NCBI RefSeq assembly: GCF_013359595.1
Contig: NZ_JABFMP010000003.1
Span: 124,001-188,000, forward strand
Direction of reading: 5' to 3'
DNA length: 64,000 bases
Origin: Pseudomonas sp. C1C7
Lineage (GTDB): Bacteria; Pseudomonadota; Gammaproteobacteria; Pseudomonadales; Pseudomonadaceae
Shown: positions 28,164-42,068 of the stretch, piece by piece
How positions within the stretch are numbered: the first letter of the stretch is position 1
Layout: every line of letters begins with the position of its first letter
The notes under the pieces: generated by a model
The model's input: only the letters and a program-made list of their open reading frames with translations
Told to the model about the DNA's origin: nothing
Databases searched by the model: none
Made by a program: the position numbers and the translations under genes

Positions 28164-29993
28164 TTCCACAGTCACAGATTTCGCCAGGTTGCGTGGCTGG
28201 TCAACGTCGGTGCCCTTGAGCACGGCCACGTAGTACGACAGCAACTGCAGCGGGATGGTGTAGAGGATAGGCGACAGGATGTCGTGGATGTGCGGCATGT
28301 TCACCACATGCGTGCCCTCTCCATTGGTCATGCCGGCCTTCTCGTCGGCGAAGACGATCAGCTCGCCACCGCGGGCGCGGACTTCCTGAAGGTTGGACTT
28401 CAGTTTTTCCAGCAGCTCGTTGTTCGGGGCAACCGTCACGACCGGCATGTGGTTATCCACAAGTGCCAACGGGCCGTGCTTCAGCTCTCCTGCCGGATAG
28501 GCTTCAGCGTGGATGTAGGAGATTTCCTTGAGCTTGAGCGCACCTTCCATTGCCACCGGGAATTGCGCGCCGCGCCCGAGGAACAGCGTGTGGTTTTTCT
28601 CGGCGAACAGCTCGGCGATTTTTTCAACAGTACCATCCATGGCCAGCGCTTCGCCCAGGCGGCTCGGCAGGCGACGCAGTTCTTCGACCAGAGTGGCTTC
28701 AACGCCGCTGGCCAAGGTACCGCGAACCTGACCCAAGGACAGAGTCAGCAGCAACAAGCCTACCAGTTGAGTGGTGAAGGCTTTGGTCGATGCCACGCCG
28801 ATTTCGCGACCGGCCTGGGTCAGCAGGGTCAGGTCGGACTCACGCACCAGAGAGCTGATGCCGACATTGCAGATGGCCAGGCTGGCGAGGAAGCCCAACT
28901 CTTTGGCGTTACGCAGCGCGGCCAGGGTGTCGGCGGTTTCGCCGGACTGGGAGATGGTGACGAACAGGGTGTCCGGTTGTACCACCACCTTGCGATAGCG
29001 GAACTCGCTGGCGACTTCGACCTGGCACGGGATACCGGCCAGTTCTTCGAGCCAGTAACGCGCGACCATGCCGGCGTGGTAGCTGGTGCCGCACGCGACG
29101 ATCTGAACATTGCGCACTTTGGCGAACAGCTCGGCGGCCTGTGGACCAAAAGCCTGTACCAGCACCTGGTTCGGGCTCAGGCGACCTTCCAGGGTGCGTT
29201 GCACCACGGACGGCTGCTCGTGGATTTCCTTGAGCATGTAGTGACGGAACTCGCCTTTGTCAGCGGCTTCCGCACCATCGCTGTACTGCACCATCTTGCG
29301 TTCAACCGCCTTGCCGTTCACGTCCCAGATCTGCACGCTGTGGCGGCGAATCTCGGCGATATCGCCCTCCTCCAGGTACATGAAGCGGTCGGTAACCTGA
29401 CGCAGAGCCAGTTGGTCGGACGCCAGGAAGTTCTCACCCAGGCCCAGACCGATCACCAGCGGGCTGCCGCTACGGGCTGCGACCAGGCGATCAGGCTGAC
29501 TGGCACTGATGACCGCCAGGCCGTAGGCGCCATGCAGATCCTTGACGGTGGCCTTCAGGGCTTCGGTCAGATCAGGCTGATCCTTGAGTTTGTGGTTCAG
29601 CAGGTGTGCGATGACTTCGGTATCGGTGTCCGAAGTGAATACATAGCCCAGCGCCTTGAGTTGCTCACGCAGCGCTTCGTGGTTCTCGATGATGCCGTTG
29701 TGCACGACCGCCACGCCTTCGGAGAAATGCGGGTGTGCGTTGCGCTCGCAAGGGGCGCCGTGGGTGGCCCAACGGGTGTGGGCGATGCCCAGGCGACCGA
29801 CCAGCGGCGATTGCTCCAGCGCTTGTTCCAGCTCACTGACTTTGCCTGGACGACGGGCGCGCTCGAGCTTTTCTTCATTGGTGTAAACGGCCACGCCGGC
29901 ACTGTCATAGCCGCGGTATTCGAGACGCTTCAGGCCTTCGACCAGGATGGCGGTGATGTTACGTTCTGCGACTGCGCCAACAATTCCACACAT
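28161..29993 (-). CDS. glmS: Glucosamine-6-phosphate synthase (isomerizing)
   Basis: This 610-residue cytoplasmic enzyme makes glucosamine-6-phosphate from fructose-6-phosphate and glutamine, the entry to peptidoglycan and LPS precursors. The Cys2 nucleophile (MCGIVG) starts the glutaminase domain; two SIS sugar-isomerase domains follow, with CGTSYHAG and SQSGETADT, and the family C-terminus LAKSVTVE. Length is normal. It is one base after the glmR stop on the same strand. The transposon inserted downstream of the coding region leaves the gene intact, as is usual for Tn7 at this site. Confidence 0.98.
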   Translation of the reverse strand: MCGIVGAVAERNITAILVEGLKRLEYRGYDSAGVAVYTNEEKLERARRPGKVSELEQALEQSPLVGRLGIAHTRWATHGAPCERNAHPHFSEGVAVVHNGIIENHEALREQLKALGYVFTSDTDTEVIAHLLNHKLKDQPDLTEALKATVKDLHGAYGLAVISASQPDRLVAARSGSPLVIGLGLGENFLASDQLALRQVTDRFMYLEEGDIAEIRRHSVQIWDVNGKAVERKMVQYSDGAEAADKGEFRHYMLKEIHEQPSVVQRTLEGRLSPNQVLVQAFGPQAAELFAKVRNVQIVACGTSYHAGMVARYWLEELAGIPCQVEVASEFRYRKVVVQPDTLFVTISQSGETADTLAALRNAKELGFLASLAICNVGISSLVRESDLTLLTQAGREIGVASTKAFTTQLVGLLLLTLSLGQVRGTLASGVEATLVEELRRLPSRLGEALAMDGTVEKIAELFAEKNHTLFLGRGAQFPVAMEGALKLKEISYIHAEAYPAGELKHGPLALVDNHMPVVTVAPNNELLEKLKSNLQEVRARGGELIVFADEKAGMTNGEGTHVVNMPHIHDILSPILYTIPLQLLSYYVAVLKGTDVDQPRNLAKSVTVE

Positions 29994-29994
29994 G

Positions 29995-30771
29995 TTACTT
30001 CTCCTGACTGACAGCCGCGCAAATCAGATTGATACCGCGGGCCTGTATTTGATCGCGGGCCTCGATGGGCAGGCGATCGTCCGTAATGAGGGTATGGACA
30101 CTGCTCCAGGGCAGCTCCAGGTTGGGAATCTTGCGACCGATCTTGTCGGCCTCCACCATCACCACCACTTCCCGGGCAACTTCGGCCATGACGCGGCTCA
30201 GCCCCAGCAGTTCGTTGAAGGTGGTTGTACCGCGAACCAGATCGATTCCATCGGCACCGATGAACAACTGATCGAAGTCGTAGGAGCGTAGTACCTGCTC
30301 GGCAACCTGCCCTTGAAATGACTCCGAATGCGGATCCCAGGTTCCACCGGTCATCAGCAGCACGGGCTCGTGCTCGAGCTCGCTCAGGGCATTGGCGACG
30401 TGCAGGGAATTGGTCATCACCACCAGACCCGGTTGTTGACCGAGTTCGGGAATCATCGCGGCGGTCGTGCTGCCGCTGTCGATGATGATCCGCGCATGCT
30501 CGCGAATCCGCGTGACCGCGGCCCGGGCGATGGCTTGCTTGTATCTGGAGACCGGCTGACCGATATCGGCCACCAGTTCCTGAGGCATGGTGATCGCGCC
30601 GCCATAACGACGGAGCAGCAAACCATTGCTTTCGAGTGCGGCCAGATCCTTGCGAATCGTAACTTCTGAAGTTTCGAAACGTTTGGCCAGTTCATCCACA
30701 CTCACTTCGCCCTGCTCGTTGAGCAAGGCAAGGATGTTGTGCCGACGTTGAGGTGTGTTGCGCTTCGACAT
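29995..30771 (-). CDS. glmR: DeoR-family transcriptional regulator
   Basis: A 258-residue DeoR/GlpR-type repressor. The N-terminal winged helix ([39 protein letters not shown]) is followed by a sugar-phosphate-sensing domain with [15 protein letters not shown] and the ending typical of the family. The ATG at 30771 ([17 protein letters not shown]) is preferred over a TTG at 30810. It lies directly upstream of glmS, where pseudomonads carry the regulator called GlmR, so it probably controls amino-sugar synthesis. Confidence is high for the family and moderate for the target. Confidence 0.9.
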   Translation of the reverse strand: MSKRNTPQRRHNILALLNEQGEVSVDELAKRFETSEVTIRKDLAALESNGLLLRRYGGAITMPQELVADIGQPVSRYKQAIARAAVTRIREHARIIIDSGSTTAAMIPELGQQPGLVVMTNSLHVANALSELEHEPVLLMTGGTWDPHSESFQGQVAEQVLRSYDFDQLFIGADGIDLVRGTTTFNELLGLSRVMAEVAREVVVMVEADKIGRKIPNLELPWSSVHTLITDDRLPIEARDQIQARGINLICAAVSQEK

Positions 30772-30872
30772 GAGGAAGATAAGTTTCGTTTCGAAAGTTA
30801 ACAGAGCCAATCAAAACCTATCAGTGAAACTTCGTCAAGCGTGGTGCGATAAAAAGATCTTTGGATAAAACG

Positions 30873-30928
30873 TTCGCGGGCAAGTCTCACGCCTACCTCT
30901 CACTGTAGGAGCGAGGCTTGCCCGCGAA
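30873..30928. repeat. REP-like inverted pair
   Basis: Two 24-bp arms (30873-30896 and 30905-30928) with core TTCGCGGGCAAG are inverted copies with a few mismatches, matching the intergenic REP sequences common in Pseudomonas. They sit between glmU and glmR. Confidence 0.75.
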
Positions 30929-30979
30929 TCGCTTTGATCAGCCTGTGAATAACTTCATCCATTCACAGCTGTGGACAAC

Positions 30980-32347
30980 TCAGCCCTTTTTAACCTTCTC
31001 AGGCCGTTTCCAGCCATCGATGTTCTTCTGCCGAGCACGACCCACCGCCAACTGATCTTTATCCACATTCTGCGTAATGGTCGAACCTGCCGCGGTGGTT
31101 GCGCCAGAGGAGATATCCACAGGCGCTACCAACGAGTTGTTGGAACCGATGAAAACGTCTTCACCCAGCACCGTTTTCCACTTATTCACACCATCGTAGT
31201 TGCAGGTGATGGTGCCGGCGCCGATGTTGGTACGCGCACCGATCTCGGCATCGCCCAGATAAGTCAGGTGACCGGCTTTGGCGCCTTCACCCATGTGCGC
31301 GTTTTTCAGTTCGACGAAGTTACCCACATGGGCGCGAGCTTCCAGTACGGTACCCGGGCGCAGACGCGCGAACGGACCGGCATCGCTGTTCTCGCCCAGA
31401 ATGGCGCCTTCGATGTGGCTGTTCGCCTTGATCACCACGCCTTTGCGAAGGGTGCTGTCCTTGATCACGCAGTTCGGGCCGATCACCACGTCGTCTTCGA
31501 TGACAACTTTGCCTTCGAGGATCACGTTGATATCGATCAGTACGTCGCGGCCGACGGTCACTTCACCGCGGATGTCGAAGCGTGCCGGGTCGCGCAGGGT
31601 CACACCTTGTGCCATCAAACGGCGACCGGCGCGCAATTGATAGTGACGCTCAAGTTCGGAAAGCTGCTTGCGATCGTTGGCGCCCTGCACTTCCATTGCA
31701 TCGTGGGGTTGTTCGGTGGCCACCACCAGACCGTCCTTGACCGCCATTTCGATCACGTCGGTCAGGTAGTACTCACCCTGCACGTTGTTGTTCGACAGGC
31801 GACCGGTCCAGTCAGCCAGGCGATCGGCAGGTACCGCGAGGATACCGGTGTTGCCTTCCTTGATAGCGCGTTGAGCTTCGGTGGCGTCCTTGTGTTCGAC
31901 GATGGCGGCAACCTTGCCGTCCGCGCCGCGAACGATTCGGCCGTAACCGGTGGCATCGTCCAGTTCGACGGTCAGCAGGCCCATCTGTGTTGGGGTAACC
32001 AGTTTGAGCAGGCGTTGCAGGGTTTCGACTTCGATCAGCGGAACGTCACCGTACAGAACCAGCACGGTGTCGGCTTCGATGAAAGGAACCGCCTGGGCGA
32101 CGGCGTGGCCGGTACCCAGTTGTTTGTCCTGAAGGACGAAATTCAGATCGTCAGCAGCCAGGCGCTCACGCACGGCATCGGCACCGTGGCCGATCACTAC
32201 GTGAATGCGCTGTGGATCAAGTTGCCGGGCGCTGTGGATAACATGACCGAGCATCGAATTGCCGGCAATCGGATGCAAAACCTTCGGCAAGGACGAACGC
32301 ATGCGCGTGCCTTGGCCAGCAGCGAGAATTACGATTTCAAGAGACAT
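30980..32347 (-). CDS. glmU: Bifunctional UDP-GlcNAc pyrophosphorylase / GlcN-1-P acetyltransferase
   Basis: A 455-residue enzyme doing the last two steps to UDP-N-acetylglucosamine. The N-terminal nucleotidyltransferase shows [22 protein letters not shown]; the C-terminal left-handed beta helix shows hexapeptide repeats and the acetyltransferase region [17 protein letters not shown]. Length is as in E. coli (456). It follows the ATP synthase operon beyond a strong terminator and lies one gene from glmS, so the amino-sugar genes are grouped. Nothing unusual seen. Confidence 0.98.
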   Translation of the reverse strand: MSLEIVILAAGQGTRMRSSLPKVLHPIAGNSMLGHVIHSARQLDPQRIHVVIGHGADAVRERLAADDLNFVLQDKQLGTGHAVAQAVPFIEADTVLVLYGDVPLIEVETLQRLLKLVTPTQMGLLTVELDDATGYGRIVRGADGKVAAIVEHKDATEAQRAIKEGNTGILAVPADRLADWTGRLSNNNVQGEYYLTDVIEMAVKDGLVVATEQPHDAMEVQGANDRKQLSELERHYQLRAGRRLMAQGVTLRDPARFDIRGEVTVGRDVLIDINVILEGKVVIEDDVVIGPNCVIKDSTLRKGVVIKANSHIEGAILGENSDAGPFARLRPGTVLEARAHVGNFVELKNAHMGEGAKAGHLTYLGDAEIGARTNIGAGTITCNYDGVNKWKTVLGEDVFIGSNNSLVAPVDISSGATTAAGSTITQNVDKDQLAVGRARQKNIDGWKRPEKVKKG

Positions 32348-32408
32348 GACTGGCTACCAATCCTGGGTGGTCAGCGGCTGCGACCAAAGTGAAGAAAACC
32401 GGAAAAGA

Positions 32409-32436
32409 AAAAAGGGTAGCCGAGGCTACCCTTTTT
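32409..32436 (-). terminator. Terminator of the atp operon
   Basis: A 13-bp stem (AAAAAGGGTAGCC with GGCTACCCTTTTT) with A/T tails lies between atpC and glmU and can work in both directions. Confidence 0.85.
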
Positions 32437-32460
32437 AATCAATCACACAACAAGCACGAC

Positions 32461-32886
32461 TTAGTGGCCGAACTTCTTGCGGATCTGCTGGACGGTGCGC
32501 AGCTGCGCTGCAGCCTCGGCCAGACGTGCGGCTGCGGAGCCGTAATCGAATTCCGCGCCACGCTCATGCAAGGCCTTCTCGGCAGCCTTAACGGCTTCCT
32601 GAGCGGAGGCTTCGTCCAGGTCGGCAGCACGTTGCACGGTGTCGGCAAGAACCTTGACCATGTTCGGCTGAACCTCGAGGAAACCACCGGAGATGTAATA
32701 CACCTCCTCTTCCCCGCCCTGCTTGACCAGGCGGATCGGACCTGGCTTCAGATTAGTGATCAGCGGCGCGTGACCCAGAGCGATACCAAGATCACCCAGT
32801 GCACCGTGCGCAATCACCATCTCGACCAGACCGGAAAAGATTTCTCCTTCCGCGCTGACGATATCGCAATGGACTGTCATAGCCAT
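32461..32886 (-). CDS. atpC: ATP synthase epsilon subunit
   Basis: The 141-residue epsilon subunit of F1, part of the rotor stalk that couples gamma to the c ring and can inhibit ATP hydrolysis. The beta-sandwich start [21 protein letters not shown] and PGPIRLV region are typical; two C-terminal helices follow. A start three codons inside (MTVHCD at 32880) is possible. Last gene of the atp operon, 45 bp after atpD and before the terminator. Confidence 0.97.
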   Translation of the reverse strand: MAMTVHCDIVSAEGEIFSGLVEMVIAHGALGDLGIALGHAPLITNLKPGPIRLVKQGGEEEVYYISGGFLEVQPNMVKVLADTVQRAADLDEASAQEAVKAAEKALHERGAEFDYGSAAARLAEAAAQLRTVQQIRKKFGH

Positions 32887-32931
32887 CTGATTGCCTCAAC
32901 CTAAATTAGCGCCCGTTGCCGGGCGCCGGGA

Positions 32932-34335
<1,404 letters not shown>

Positions 34336-35196
34336 TTAAACCGCGGCAGCGCCGCCGACGATTTCCGAGATCTCTTGGGTGATCGCAGCCTGACGCGCCT
34401 TGTTGTAGACCAGCTGCAATTCGCTGATCAAATCACCGGCGTTGTCGGTAGCGTTCTTCATCGCGATCATCCGCGCAGCTTGTTCAGCCGCGTTGTTCTC
34501 GACCACCGCCTGGTAGACCTGCGACTCCACGTAACGCACCATCAGGCCGTCAAGCAGCTCTTTGGCGTCCGGTTCGTAGAGATAGTCCCAGTGGTGCTTG
34601 AGGTCTTGATCCGGGGTTGCCACCAATGGAATCAACTGCTCCACGGTTGGCGTTTGCGTCATGGTGTTGATGAACTTGTTGGACACCACGGACAGGCGGT
34701 CAATACGGCCGTCCAGGTAGGCATCCAGCATCACCTTGACGCTGCCGATCAAATCGTTGATCGACGGCTCTTCACCCAGGTGACTGATAGCTGCGACGAC
34801 GTTACCGCCGAAGTTGCGGAAGAAAGCCGCACCCTTGCTACCAACCACACACAGATCGATCTCGACGCCGTTTTCACGGTTTACCGCCATGTCCTTGACC
34901 AGAGCCTTGAACAGGTTGGTGTTCAAGCCACCACACAGACCACGGTCACTGCTCACTACGACATAACCGACGCGCTTTACTTCGCGGTCGATCATGAACG
35001 GGTGACGATATTCCGGGTTGGCGTTGGCCAGATGACCAATAACCTGGCGGATGCGCTCCGCATAAGGACGGCTAGCAGCCATGCGCATTTGTGCCTTGCG
35101 CATTTTGCTGACCGCCACTTTTTCCATGGCGCTGGTAATTTTTTGCGTGCTTTTGATGCTCGCAATCTTACTGCGAATCTCTTTTGCGCCTGCCAT
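34336..35196 (-). CDS. atpG: ATP synthase gamma subunit
   Basis: The 286-residue central shaft of F1. The N-terminal helix [27 protein letters not shown] and the C-terminal helix ending [23 protein letters not shown] form the rotating coiled coil. Second-domain motif [10 protein letters not shown] is intact. It lies between atpA and atpD; a GC-rich hairpin (35218-35241) occupies the atpA-atpG gap. Confidence 0.98.
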   Translation of the reverse strand: MAGAKEIRSKIASIKSTQKITSAMEKVAVSKMRKAQMRMAASRPYAERIRQVIGHLANANPEYRHPFMIDREVKRVGYVVVSSDRGLCGGLNTNLFKALVKDMAVNRENGVEIDLCVVGSKGAAFFRNFGGNVVAAISHLGEEPSINDLIGSVKVMLDAYLDGRIDRLSVVSNKFINTMTQTPTVEQLIPLVATPDQDLKHHWDYLYEPDAKELLDGLMVRYVESQVYQAVVENNAAEQAARMIAMKNATDNAGDLISELQLVYNKARQAAITQEISEIVGGAAAV

Positions 35197-35217
35197 GTAA
35201 CACCTATCAGGTTAGCA

Positions 35218-35241
35218 AGCGGGGGCCTTGCGGCCCCCGCT
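35218..35241. repeat. GC-rich hairpin between atpA and atpG
   Basis: A 10-bp stem (AGCGGGGGCC with GGCCCCCGCT) around TTGC, without a T-run. It may stabilise or process the operon message. Confidence 0.6.
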
Positions 35242-35246
35242 GCGGC

Positions 35247-36791
35247 TTACCAGGTTTGGGTGGCCTTGAACTTCTCGATACCGGCTTTGAGGCCAGCGTC
35301 GATTTCGTCGTTGAAATCACCCTTCACGTTGATCTTCGCCATCAATTCGGCGTGATCGCGGTTGAAGTAAGCAATCAGCGCTTGTTCGAAGCTGCCGACT
35401 TTGGCGTTTTCAACGTCAGTCAGGAACCCACGCTCAGCGGCATACAGCGACAGCGACATGTCGGCGATCGACATTGGCGCGTATTGCTTCTGCTTCATCA
35501 GCTCGGTTACGCGCTGACCATGCTCAAGTTGCTTACGGGTCGCTTCGTCCAGGTCAGAAGCGAACTGGGCGAATGCCGCCAGTTCACGGTACTGAGCCAG
35601 AGCGGTACGGATACCACCGGACAGCTTCTTGATGATCTTGGTCTGAGCGGCACCACCCACACGGGATACCGAAACACCGGCGTTCACTGCAGGGCGGATA
35701 CCCGAGTTGAACATGGCCGATTCCAGGAAGATCTGACCGTCGGTGATGGAAATCACGTTGGTCGGAACGAACGCGGAAACGTCGCCAGCCTGGGTTTCGA
35801 TGATCGGCAGTGCGGTCAGGGAACCGGTTTTGCCGGTCACTGCGCCGTTGGTGAACTTCTCTACGTACTCTTCCGAAACGCGGGATGCGCGCTCCAGCAG
35901 ACGGGAGTGGAGATAGAACACGTCGCCTGGGTAAGCTTCACGTCCTGGTGGGCGGCGCAGCAGCAGGGAAATCTGGCGGTAAGCCACTGCTTGCTTGGAC
36001 AGATCGTCATAAACGATCAGCGCGTCTTCACCGCGGTCGCGGAAGTATTCGCCCATGGTGCAACCGGAGTACGGTGCCAGGTATTGCAGTGCAGGAGATT
36101 CCGAAGCACTGGCAGCCACGATGATCGTGTTGGCCAGGGCGCCGTTTTCTTCCAGCTTGCGAACAACGTTGGCGATGGTCGATTGCTTCTGACCGATTGC
36201 AACGTATACGCAGAAAATGCCGCTGTCTTTCTGGTTGATGATCGCGTCGATCGCCAGAGCGGTTTTACCGATCTGACGGTCACCGATGATCAGCTCACGC
36301 TGGCCACGGCCGACAGGGATCATGGCATCGACAGCCTTGTAGCCAGTCTGTACAGGCTGGTCTACCGACTTACGCCAGATCACGCCTGGAGCAACTTTCT
36401 CGACCGCGTCGGTCTCGGTGTTGTTCAGCGGACCTTTGCCGTCAACTGGGTTACCCAGTGCGTCGACTACGCGACCCAGCAGTTCCTTACCAACCGGAAC
36501 CTGCAGGATGCGGCCTGTGCACTTGGCGCTCATGCCTTCAGCCAGACTGGTGTATGCGCCCAGTACAACGGCACCTACGGAGTCTTGCTCCAGGTTGAGG
36601 GCCATACCGTAGACGCCGCCCGGAAACTCGATCATCTCGCCGTACATGACGTCGGCCAGACCGTGAATCCGCACGATGCCGTCAGATACGCTGACGACAG
36701 TGCCTTCGTTACGGGCTTGGGAGGTCACATCGAGCTTGTCGATGCGGCCCTTGATAATTTCACTAATTTCGGAAGGATTGAGTTGCTGCAT
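35247..36791 (-). CDS. atpA: ATP synthase alpha subunit
   Basis: The 514-residue non-catalytic nucleotide-binding subunit of F1. It begins [17 protein letters not shown], carries the Walker [10 protein letters not shown] and the catalytic arginine region VSRVGGAAQ, and ends with the usual helical domain. Three copies alternate with beta. It follows atpH by 21 bp in the operon. Length matches the family. Confidence 0.98.
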   Translation of the reverse strand: MQQLNPSEISEIIKGRIDKLDVTSQARNEGTVVSVSDGIVRIHGLADVMYGEMIEFPGGVYGMALNLEQDSVGAVVLGAYTSLAEGMSAKCTGRILQVPVGKELLGRVVDALGNPVDGKGPLNNTETDAVEKVAPGVIWRKSVDQPVQTGYKAVDAMIPVGRGQRELIIGDRQIGKTALAIDAIINQKDSGIFCVYVAIGQKQSTIANVVRKLEENGALANTIIVAASASESPALQYLAPYSGCTMGEYFRDRGEDALIVYDDLSKQAVAYRQISLLLRRPPGREAYPGDVFYLHSRLLERASRVSEEYVEKFTNGAVTGKTGSLTALPIIETQAGDVSAFVPTNVISITDGQIFLESAMFNSGIRPAVNAGVSVSRVGGAAQTKIIKKLSGGIRTALAQYRELAAFAQFASDLDEATRKQLEHGQRVTELMKQKQYAPMSIADMSLSLYAAERGFLTDVENAKVGSFEQALIAYFNRDHAELMAKINVKGDFNDEIDAGLKAGIEKFKATQTW

Positions 36792-36812
36792 TGCTCTGCT
36801 GCCCCTTCAAAC

Positions 36813-37349
36813 TCAAGATTTCAATGCTTCGGCAAGTTTCGCGATTTTGCCGCGAATCGAGCCATCGATAACCAGGTCGCCGGCGCGGATGACAACACCA
36901 CCAATAAGGGAGCTGTCTTCCTCGACTTGCAGGCGCACTTCCCGGTTGAGTCGTGCACTGAGAACCTTGGCGAGTTTGTCTTGCTGTTCTTGGTTCAATG
37001 CAAAAGCACTGGTCACTTCAACGTCTACCGACTTCTCTTGCTCGGCCTTGTACAGGTCGAACTGAGCGGCAATCTCCGGCAACAGCGAGAGACGGTCGTT
37101 TTCGGCAACGACGTGAATGAAGTTCTGCACTTTTACATCAAACTTGTCGCCGCACACGTCAATGAACGTGGCGGCCTTTTCTGCGCTCGTCAGTCGCGGG
37201 GCCTTGAGCACGCGCTGCATGGTGTCGTCTTGCGACACCGCTGCTGCCAGGCCGAGCATGGCTGACCAATTGGCCAGTTGCTGGTGGGCCTGAGCGTGCT
37301 CGAAGGCCGCCTTAGCGTAAGGTCGGGCCAACGTGGTCAGTTCTGCCAT
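36813..37349 (-). CDS. atpH: ATP synthase delta subunit
   Basis: The 178-residue delta subunit, which ties the peripheral b stalk to the top of F1. An N-terminal helical bundle ([14 protein letters not shown]) and the C-terminal [20 protein letters not shown] are characteristic. It lies 12 bp after atpF. No anomaly seen. Confidence 0.97.
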   Translation of the reverse strand: MAELTTLARPYAKAAFEHAQAHQQLANWSAMLGLAAAVSQDDTMQRVLKAPRLTSAEKAATFIDVCGDKFDVKVQNFIHVVAENDRLSLLPEIAAQFDLYKAEQEKSVDVEVTSAFALNQEQQDKLAKVLSARLNREVRLQVEEDSSLIGGVVIRAGDLVIDGSIRGKIAKLAEALKS

Positions 37350-37361
37350 GATCGCCCTCGC

Positions 37362-37832
37362 TTAGATTTCAGCAGCCAGTTTGTTAACCAGCTCTGCGTG
37401 CGCGTTTTGATCGATTGTGGCACCCAGGATCTTCTCAGCACCACCAACGGCCAGGCTACCCACTTGGGCGCGCAGCGCGTCTTTGACACTGTTCAGTTCC
37501 TGTTCGATCTCGGCCTGAGCCTGAGCCTTCACACGGTCAGCTTCGACGCGAGCCTGTTCACGGGCTTCGTCGACAATCTGGCTACCGCGTTTCTTGGCTT
37601 GCTCGATGATTTCAGCTGCCTGAGCTTTCGCTTCGCGCAGTTGCTGACCCGCTTTTTCTTGGGCCAACTCCAGGTCGCGAGCTGCTCGGCTGGCAGCGTC
37701 CAGACCATCAGCGATCTTCTTCTGACGTTCGTGCAGAGCCGCGATGACCGGAGGCCATACGAACTTCATGCAGAACAGTACAAAAATCAGGAACGCAACG
37801 GACTGGCCAATCAGGGTCGCATTAATGTTCAC
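37362..37832 (-). CDS. atpF: ATP synthase b subunit
   Basis: The 156-residue peripheral stalk subunit: one N-terminal membrane helix ([26 protein letters not shown]) then a long charged alpha helix that dimerises as a coiled coil. Length equals E. coli subunit b. It is 58 bp after atpE in the operon. Confidence 0.98.
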   Translation of the reverse strand: MNINATLIGQSVAFLIFVLFCMKFVWPPVIAALHERQKKIADGLDAASRAARDLELAQEKAGQQLREAKAQAAEIIEQAKKRGSQIVDEAREQARVEADRVKAQAQAEIEQELNSVKDALRAQVGSLAVGGAEKILGATIDQNAHAELVNKLAAEI

Positions 37833-37890
37833 GCCAACACCTCGCAGTTACGTTGTCCATCACACCAAATTACCCGGAAGATCCGAGTAA

Positions 37891-38163
<273 letters not shown>

Positions 38164-38283
38164 TTACGTCGTATGGTTTAGGTTTTTTTAATTTAAAGCG
38201 GTAAAACAAATCGTTTCGTAGGCCCCGTTAAAGGCCCCCCTCTCGTTTGACCGAGAGGGACATCAGACTAGTCGAAACTGGTC

Positions 38284-39577
<1,294 letters not shown>

Positions 39578-39654
39578 CACTTTTGCTCTCCAATGGTCGG
39601 CTGCCGAAATTCAATAACTTGGCATAATTTGTGCCGACAAAATGCGCGCAGAGT

Positions 39655-39676
39655 ATAGGGGCGGTTTGGCCCCTAT
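39655..39676. terminator. Hairpin in the parB-atpI gap
   Basis: An 8-bp stem, ATAGGGGC with GCCCCTAT, around a 6-base loop. No T-run follows, so it may be a weak terminator for parAB or part of the atp leader. Confidence 0.4.
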
Positions 39677-39725
39677 TCAACTGTCAGGTAGTGATTTCCG
39701 ACTGCGCGCTACATGAGGAAATGTT

Positions 39726-40598
39726 TCAGCGGATATGAGCGAGGACGCCCTGAAGTTCATCCAGAGAGTTGTAACCAATCACCAACTGACCCTTTCCCTT
39801 CTTCCCGTGGCGAATCTGCACCGCAGAGCCTAGGCGCTCGGCCAGACGCTGCTCCAGGCGAGCAATATCCGGGTCCGGTTTTGCGGCTTCGACGGGCTCC
39901 GGTTTGCCACTCAACCACTGGCGAACCAGTGCTTCAGTTTGGCGCACGGTCAGTCCGCGTGCGACAACATGTCGCGCCCCTTCAACCTGTTGATTGTCCG
40001 GCAAACCGAGCAATGCACGGGCATGACCCATTTCCAGGTCGCCATGGGACAACATGGTCTTGATGACTTCCGGCAGCGAGATCAGGCGCAGCAGGTTGGC
40101 CACGGTCACCCGCGACTTGCCGACGGCTTCGGCAACCTGTTGCTGAGTCAACTGGAATTCCTGCTGCAAGCGCTGCAGGGCGATGGCTTCCTCGATCGGA
40201 TTGAGGTCTTCGCGCTGGATGTTCTCGATCAGCGCCATGGCGATCGCGGTTTCATCCGGCACATCACGGACCATGGCCGGAATGGTTTCCTGCCCGGCTT
40301 GCTGACTCGCGCGCCAGCGACGTTCACCGGCGATGATTTCATAACGACCGCTGCCAATGGGGCGGACCACGATCGGTTGCATGACGCCCTGGGCCTTGAT
40401 CGACTGCGCCAACTCTTCCAGCGCCTGCGAATCCATGTCGCGTCGCGGTTGATATTTGCCACGCTGGAGCAGATCCAGCGGCAAATGCTGCAACTCGCGG
40501 TGATCGGCTTGCGCGGCCTGTTCTTCCAGCGAGCTGATGGTCGGACCACTCAGCAGTGCATCCAGTCCTCGTCCGAGACCTCGTTTCTTGACGGCCAT
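39726..40598 (-). CDS. parB: Chromosome-partitioning protein ParB
   Basis: A 290-residue CTP-dependent DNA clamp that loads at parS and spreads. The N-terminal KKRGLGRGLDALL is the ParA-binding motif; the CTPase region contains GERRWRAS and an HTH motif follows (VAEAVGKSRVTVANLLRL); the C-terminal part dimerises. It is 9 bp downstream of parA. Its likely sites are the two parS sequences in recF, 12 kb away. Length is normal. Confidence 0.97.
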   Translation of the reverse strand: MAVKKRGLGRGLDALLSGPTISSLEEQAAQADHRELQHLPLDLLQRGKYQPRRDMDSQALEELAQSIKAQGVMQPIVVRPIGSGRYEIIAGERRWRASQQAGQETIPAMVRDVPDETAIAMALIENIQREDLNPIEEAIALQRLQQEFQLTQQQVAEAVGKSRVTVANLLRLISLPEVIKTMLSHGDLEMGHARALLGLPDNQQVEGARHVVARGLTVRQTEALVRQWLSGKPEPVEAAKPDPDIARLEQRLAERLGSAVQIRHGKKGKGQLVIGYNSLDELQGVLAHIR

Positions 40599-40607
40599 GG
40601 GGATTCC

Positions 40608-41405
40608 TTAAGTTGCCTGAGCGGCGGCGATGCGTGAATTTTTGCGCTGACGGCGCACCATTTCGCCGGCCAGAGCCAGGTAGGCGACGGCACCGCGGGA
40701 GGCCTTGTCATAGGCCAGCGCCGGCATGCCGTAGCTTGGGGCTTCGGCCAATCGGATGTTGCGCGGAATGACGGTGTCGTAGAGCTGGTCACCGAAGTGT
40801 TCCTTGAGCTGCGCCGACACATCGTTCATGAGGCTCAGGCGCGGGTCGTACATCGTCCGCAGAAGGCCTTCGACCTTCAGGTCCGGATTGAGCAGTTCAG
40901 AGATGCGCTTGATGTTATCCACAAGGTCGCTCAGACCTTCGAGTGCAAAGTATTCGCACTGCATGGGGATAATCACCCCGTCGGACGCGACCAGGGCGTT
41001 CAGCGTCAGCATCGACAGCGACGGTGGGCAGTCGATCAAAATGTAATCGTAGTTTTCGCGGATTGGCGCCAATGCGCTGCGCAGACGGCTCTCCTTCATC
41101 TGCATTTCCAGCAGAACCACTTCGGCCGCGGTCAGGTCGCGGTTGGCGGGCAGCAGCTGATAACCGCCGTGCTCGGAAAAATGCATGGCCTGGGCCAGAT
41201 CGCATTCGCCGATCAGCAGGTCATAGACCGAGTTTTCCAGGCCATGTTTATCCACACCGCTACCCATGGTGGCGTTGCCCTGTGGATCGAGATCGATCAA
41301 CAGCACCCGGCGCTTGGTCGCGACGAGCGATGCTGCGAGGTTGATGCAGGTGGTGGTCTTGCCCACACCACCCTTCTGGTTCGCAATCGCGAATACCTTA
41401 GCCAT
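40608..41405 (-). CDS. parA: Chromosome-partitioning ATPase ParA (Soj-type)
   Basis: A 265-residue Walker-type ATPase that moves ParB-bound origins. The deviant Walker A QKGGVGKTTT stands near residue 10, with D-x-DPQGN and the later LIDCPPSL motif. The ATG at 41405 (MAKVFAIANQ) is chosen over an upstream start at 41423. It forms a two-gene operon with parB, and follows rsmG by 18 bp, the order usual for bacterial origin regions. Confidence 0.97.
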   Translation of the reverse strand: MAKVFAIANQKGGVGKTTTCINLAASLVATKRRVLLIDLDPQGNATMGSGVDKHGLENSVYDLLIGECDLAQAMHFSEHGGYQLLPANRDLTAAEVVLLEMQMKESRLRSALAPIRENYDYILIDCPPSLSMLTLNALVASDGVIIPMQCEYFALEGLSDLVDNIKRISELLNPDLKVEGLLRTMYDPRLSLMNDVSAQLKEHFGDQLYDTVIPRNIRLAEAPSYGMPALAYDKASRGAVAYLALAGEMVRRQRKNSRIAAAQAT

Positions 41406-41423
41406 TCTTGCTTGTGTTCCCAA

Positions 41424-42068
41424 TCATGCCGTGCGGCGCAGTATCAGCAGATGGCGTTGGCCTTGGCAACCGGGTACGGCCAGGGCGTGTTCGCTATCGA
41501 GGTGGAAATCTGTCGGCAATGCTACCAGTTCATCGGCGGGATGAACGCCCTTCATTGCCAGCCAGCGTGTATCGGCGTCGCCGAGGTGACGAGTCCAGTT
41601 GGTGAAGTTTTCCATGCTGCTGAAAGCGCGGGAAATGATCCCGTTGAATGGCTGGGCAGGCTGGAACGCTTCGACGCGACTGTGGGTAACTTGCAGGTTA
41701 TCCAGCTTGAGCTCGAGTTTGACCTGGGTCAGGAACCGGGTTTTCTTGCCGTTGCTGTCAAGGCAGGTCACTTGCGACTCGGGAAACAGGATGGCCAGCG
41801 GGATGCCGGGCATGCCGCCGCCACTGCCCACGTCCAGCCAGCGACCGTTTTCGATGAATGACATCACGCTCAGGCTGTCGAGCAAATGGCGCGACACCAT
41901 TTCGTCCGGATCACGCACGGCGGTCAGGTTGTAAGCCTTGTTCCATTTAATCAACAGGGCCAGATAACCCAGCAGCTGAGCATGCTGGTCTTCCGTCAGC
42001 GTGACACCCAGTTGGCGAGCGCCTGTGGATAACTCTTCGGCATGTTGCGAGGTGACCAACGAACTCAA
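41424..42068 (-). CDS. rsmG: 16S rRNA m7G527 methyltransferase
   Basis: A 214-residue S-adenosylmethionine-dependent methyltransferase that modifies G527 of 16S rRNA. The SAM-binding motif [15 protein letters not shown] is clear, as are the N-terminal helical cap and the SRAF motif. It overlaps the mnmG stop by 4 bp, so it is translationally coupled, the gidA-gidB arrangement. Loss affects streptomycin sensitivity in other bacteria. Nothing unusual. Confidence 0.97.
   Translation of the reverse strand: MSSLVTSQHAEELSTGARQLGVTLTEDQHAQLLGYLALLIKWNKAYNLTAVRDPDEMVSRHLLDSLSVMSFIENGRWLDVGSGGGMPGIPLAILFPESQVTCLDSNGKKTRFLTQVKLELKLDNLQVTHSRVEAFQPAQPFNGIISRAFSSMENFTNWTRHLGDADTRWLAMKGVHPADELVALPTDFHLDSEHALAVPGCQGQRHLLILRRTA

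Noticed and set aside
28044..30011. 655-residue plus-strand frame opposite glmS, and similar long frames opposite atp, gyrB and glyS genes
   Set aside because: These are antisense shadows created by biased codon use of high-GC genes.
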